Of a DNA stretch of 64,000 nt, positions 61,888 through 64,000 are shown one piece after another. The translations under genes and the position numbers were made by a program. Positions within the stretch are counted from its first letter, which is position 1; every line of letters begins with the position of its first letter. The notes beneath the pieces were generated by a model. It did not search any database. It saw only the letters and a list, made by a program, of their open reading frames with translations, and was not told where the DNA came from. The stretch lies in assembly GCF_002001045.1 (NCBI RefSeq), contig NZ_MUNR01000005.1, positions 62,001 to 126,000 on the forward strand. The letters are read 5' to 3'. The stretch comes from Rhodanobacter sp. C01. Its GTDB lineage: Bacteria; Pseudomonadota; Gammaproteobacteria; Xanthomonadales; Rhodanobacteraceae.

Positions 61888-62982
61888 TCAGTTTGCGCTC
61901 CAGTTGTCGACGGGCCAGGTGCTGGAATCGCCGACATCGACAATGCTGGTCGGAGCCAGCCGGGCAATGCGCGCCGTCAGGCTGCCGTGACCGTGACCGC
62001 GAGGCTGTCGTTCGAGTACCGAGAGAATGCTGCCCAGGCCGGTCAGATAAGTTCTCTTCGCCATGCGTTTGAGGCCATGCAAGCCGGCCACCGGCGGGCA
62101 GATCTCGTTGACGTAGCCGGCCCAGTTCGAGGCATCGAAGATGTTCTGGCAAATCGATATCGATGGCGTGAGCGCGCGTGCGGCATGCCACCAGCGGGAA
62201 GGGACGAAAACCATGTCGCCGGGGCGCAGCACGGTGTGGTACTGAGTGGCTCGGGCGAAGAGCGGGAATTGCTCGAGATCGGGGTGCTGTACATCCGGGA
62301 TCAACGATTGATTCGGTATACCCGATTTCGGGTACACATGGGCCGAATCCTCCGGCGGATACAGGATGAACTCCTTGTCGCCGTAGATCTCGCTGATCGT
62401 TGCGTGCCCGTTCTCGCCGTCATAGTGCAGTATCGGAAAGTGACCGCCAGTGCCACCGATCAACAATTTGAGATAGCCGTCCGGCCGTCTCCATGGCCTC
62501 AGCATCAACGGGCTGGCCAGCCGTCGTGGGAATGCGTAGGGATTCTGCGGTTCGAGGTCGGGCAGCAGTTCCGGCAGATGCGGGCCGATGAACAGCCGGT
62601 ACATGTACGGCCCCGGCGCGTCTTCGCGAGAGGCCAGCACGGCATCGATGAATGTCTCGAACGTCATCCGCTGGCTGTGGCTGATGTTGACCTGCCTCGG
62701 ACCGAACTGGTGCTTGAAGAATTCGGGCGTCCACTTGTGCATGGCCGGGCACGCCGGCATGGCGTTTTCCACCATTACCGGCCGGTTCTGCGCTACGTAA
62801 TCACGCACGAAAGACGCATACGGCAAGTCATCGGCATGGCGACGTTCCAGCACAACCCGGGTCTGCACCAGGGCAGCGCGAGCATCCGGATGGCTGGCTA
62901 CGGTATTCAGCGGAGTGGCTCCTGCATGCCAAGCCGAAAGGGCCGCCAGATGGCGAGCCGACCGATGCAACGTATCAATCAC
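61888..62982 (-). CDS. JmjC/cupin-8 dioxygenase-like protein
   Basis: A 364-residue cupin of the JmjC-like (cupin_8) family. The iron site is HYDGENG (HxD) with the distal His in SRWWHAARALT; FVRDYVAQNRPVMVENAM at the start is typical. Such 2-oxoglutarate oxygenases hydroxylate proteins or small molecules. The start is read as GTG at 62982 with a poor ribosome site. It precedes the J-domain gene by 103 bases on the same strand. Confidence 0.88.
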   Translation of the reverse strand: MIDTLHRSARHLAALSAWHAGATPLNTVASHPDARAALVQTRVVLERRHADDLPYASFVRDYVAQNRPVMVENAMPACPAMHKWTPEFFKHQFGPRQVNISHSQRMTFETFIDAVLASREDAPGPYMYRLFIGPHLPELLPDLEPQNPYAFPRRLASPLMLRPWRRPDGYLKLLIGGTGGHFPILHYDGENGHATISEIYGDKEFILYPPEDSAHVYPKSGIPNQSLIPDVQHPDLEQFPLFARATQYHTVLRPGDMVFVPSRWWHAARALTPSISICQNIFDASNWAGYVNEICPPVAGLHGLKRMAKRTYLTGLGSILSVLERQPRGHGHGSLTARIARLAPTSIVDVGDSSTWPVDNWSAN

Positions 62983-63246
62983 GAATGACGCTACGCGGCC
63001 TTTTTTGCGGTGTCAATTCAGCAAAATCATGCGTCGAAAACTGCGATGCAAGAGCTTCGAAAGATCATGCGGAAAGTATTTCGCGAAGGCTTTTCGGCCT
63101 CTCGTGTGCGCCGATCCCGGATGCCACTGGTCTTGCGGTGCATGGCTGGCGAATCCGGCGTAGGCCATGCGCGAGATACCTGCTCGTTTCGCATCCTGAC
63201 AAAATCGAAAGTGCTCGACCCGACACGCCAACAAGGGGACTGCCTC

Positions 63247-64000
63247 ATGCGCAATGATTCCAGGCGTCAAGATTCAAGGCATCGCAATCTCCACGAAGCC
63301 GTGGCGGCAGCGCTGATGACCATGGTGATCGGTAGCGCCCATGGCGCAGCTTTCACGGATGCGTCGCCTCCCGCGCAGGTCCCCGCATTGGGGGCGCACA
63401 CCTTGCTCGTGCAGACGGAAGGGAAGGGAGTCAGTCCGGCAGTCAGCAAACCACTCACGACCGAGGCAAGCGGCAGCTCGCTACTGGTTCTGATCAGCAG
63501 CTATGCGAGCAATTCGGATGATCCGACCGACAGTTACTCGAATACCTGGAAGCAGCTGGGTCCCAGCGTCATCTACAACGGCTATGACGGCAAGTTCAAC
63601 GCCCGGGCCTATGTGGTGCTTTCGGCCAGGGGCGGCGCCAACCATACGGTCAGCATCACCAAGAGCGGCGATGCGGGAGGGGAGATCTCGGTGCCCATCA
63701 TCGAGATCAGGCATGCCGGCGTACTCAAGGATGTTGCGCAGAATTACCCGGTCCCGGGGACCGTCGGCAGGGTAACCAACAAGCTCGCACGTGTCTGGCA
63801 CGATGTTGCCGGCAATCCTTCGGTTTCCAGCACATCGCTGACCAGCGGCAGCGTCACCACGACCGGGCCGGCGACCCTGATAGCGGTATGGTGGGGCGAT
63901 GCCACCGTCTATTCGATGACGGCAGTACCCGACAGCGGGTTCAAGGTGATTGACAGCTTCCTGGAGTTGCCGCCGAACAGCGGCACGCAGTGTGCCGTCG
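63247..64000 (+). CDS. Exported protein, cut by the window end
   Basis: At least 251 codons from the ATG at 63247 to the window end, with no stop. The N-terminus has a moderately hydrophobic export signal after a basic stretch (VAAALMTMVIGSAHGAA). The mature part is rich in Ser, Thr, Val and Gly (SSLLVLISSYASNSDDPTDS; NTWKQLGPSVIYNGYDGKFN), like beta-sandwich surface proteins. Function unknown. AAGGGGAC lies before the ATG. It may belong to the exopolysaccharide locus. Confidence 0.8.
   Translation, partial: MRNDSRRQDSRHRNLHEAVAAALMTMVIGSAHGAAFTDASPPAQVPALGAHTLLVQTEGKGVSPAVSKPLTTEASGSSLLVLISSYASNSDDPTDSYSNTWKQLGPSVIYNGYDGKFNARAYVVLSARGGANHTVSITKSGDAGGEISVPIIEIRHAGVLKDVAQNYPVPGTVGRVTNKLARVWHDVAGNPSVSSTSLTSGSVTTTGPATLIAVWWGDATVYSMTAVPDSGFKVIDSFLELPPNSGTQCAV

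Noticed and set aside
61708..62988. A 426-codon plus-strand frame
   Set aside because: It is antisense to the JmjC-like and J-domain genes; no ribosome site or family feature.

Overview
The window is a GC-rich chromosomal segment of a Gram-negative gammaproteobacterium. The gene families and their arrangement fit the Xanthomonadales best, probably Rhodanobacteraceae (Dyella, Luteibacter or Rhodanobacter type): Skp/OmpH-like periplasmic proteins, a TonB-like protein, a short signal-peptide-bearing Rhs core protein, Xanthomonas-type attC sites and an EpsB_2-type sugar transferase. The taxon is inferred from protein character only; no rRNA or tRNA gene was found.

Layout. (1) 0.1-8.3 kb: a minus-strand cluster of an alpha/beta hydrolase, an exported aspartyl-protease/PDZ protein, an FAD monooxygenase, a second hydrolase and a membrane protein, faced by a divergent GntR-TetR fusion regulator; then a GntR regulator. 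(2) 8.5-16.4 kb: a secreted YD-repeat (Rhs) protein followed by a separate short Rhs-core protein with its own signal peptide and an AT-rich variable tip, then three overlapping small minus-strand genes and a decayed remnant. (3) 16.6-19.9 kb: a 36-bp perfect inverted repeat, a lytic transglycosylase lipoprotein, a protein with four near-identical hemopexin-like repeats and a GFA-type enzyme, bracketed by two copies of a 17-bp sequence. (4) 20.0-24.6 kb: an array of integron gene cassettes. I can place nine attC-like sites separating eight small genes and one gene-less cassette (NTF2-like, GNAT, HIT, truncated haemoglobin, MAPEG, GFA, GNAT, GNAT). No integrase is visible, so this is a CALIN-type array, and it is the most remarkable feature here. 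(5) 24.7-56 kb: ordinary housekeeping and stress genes: GH127-like enzyme, ClpP-like membrane protein, SDRs, two Skp paralogues around a DUF3016 protein, a metallocarboxypeptidase-like protein, LysR, M48 peptidase, TrmO, AmiD-like amidase, HAD, quinone reductase, KirBac channel, PIN protein, nicotinamidase, a cysteine dioxygenase/FAD protein/cardiolipin synthase operon, TonB, hemolysin III, TfoX-N, DUF456 and ferredoxin-NADP reductase. (6) 56.3-64 kb: the start of an exopolysaccharide locus with UDP-sugar dehydrogenase, UDP-sugar epimerase, phosphopantetheinyl transferase and EpsB_2-type sugar transferase, next to a membrane-anchored J-domain protein, a JmjC/cupin-8 protein and an exported protein cut by the window end.

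How parts work together. The dehydrogenase and epimerase should supply UDP-HexNAcA for a polymer whose lipid-linked synthesis the sugar transferase primes. The Rhs pair and the cassette array are the accessory, horizontally shaped part of the window. Domain calls come from motif recognition by eye; no database search was run.
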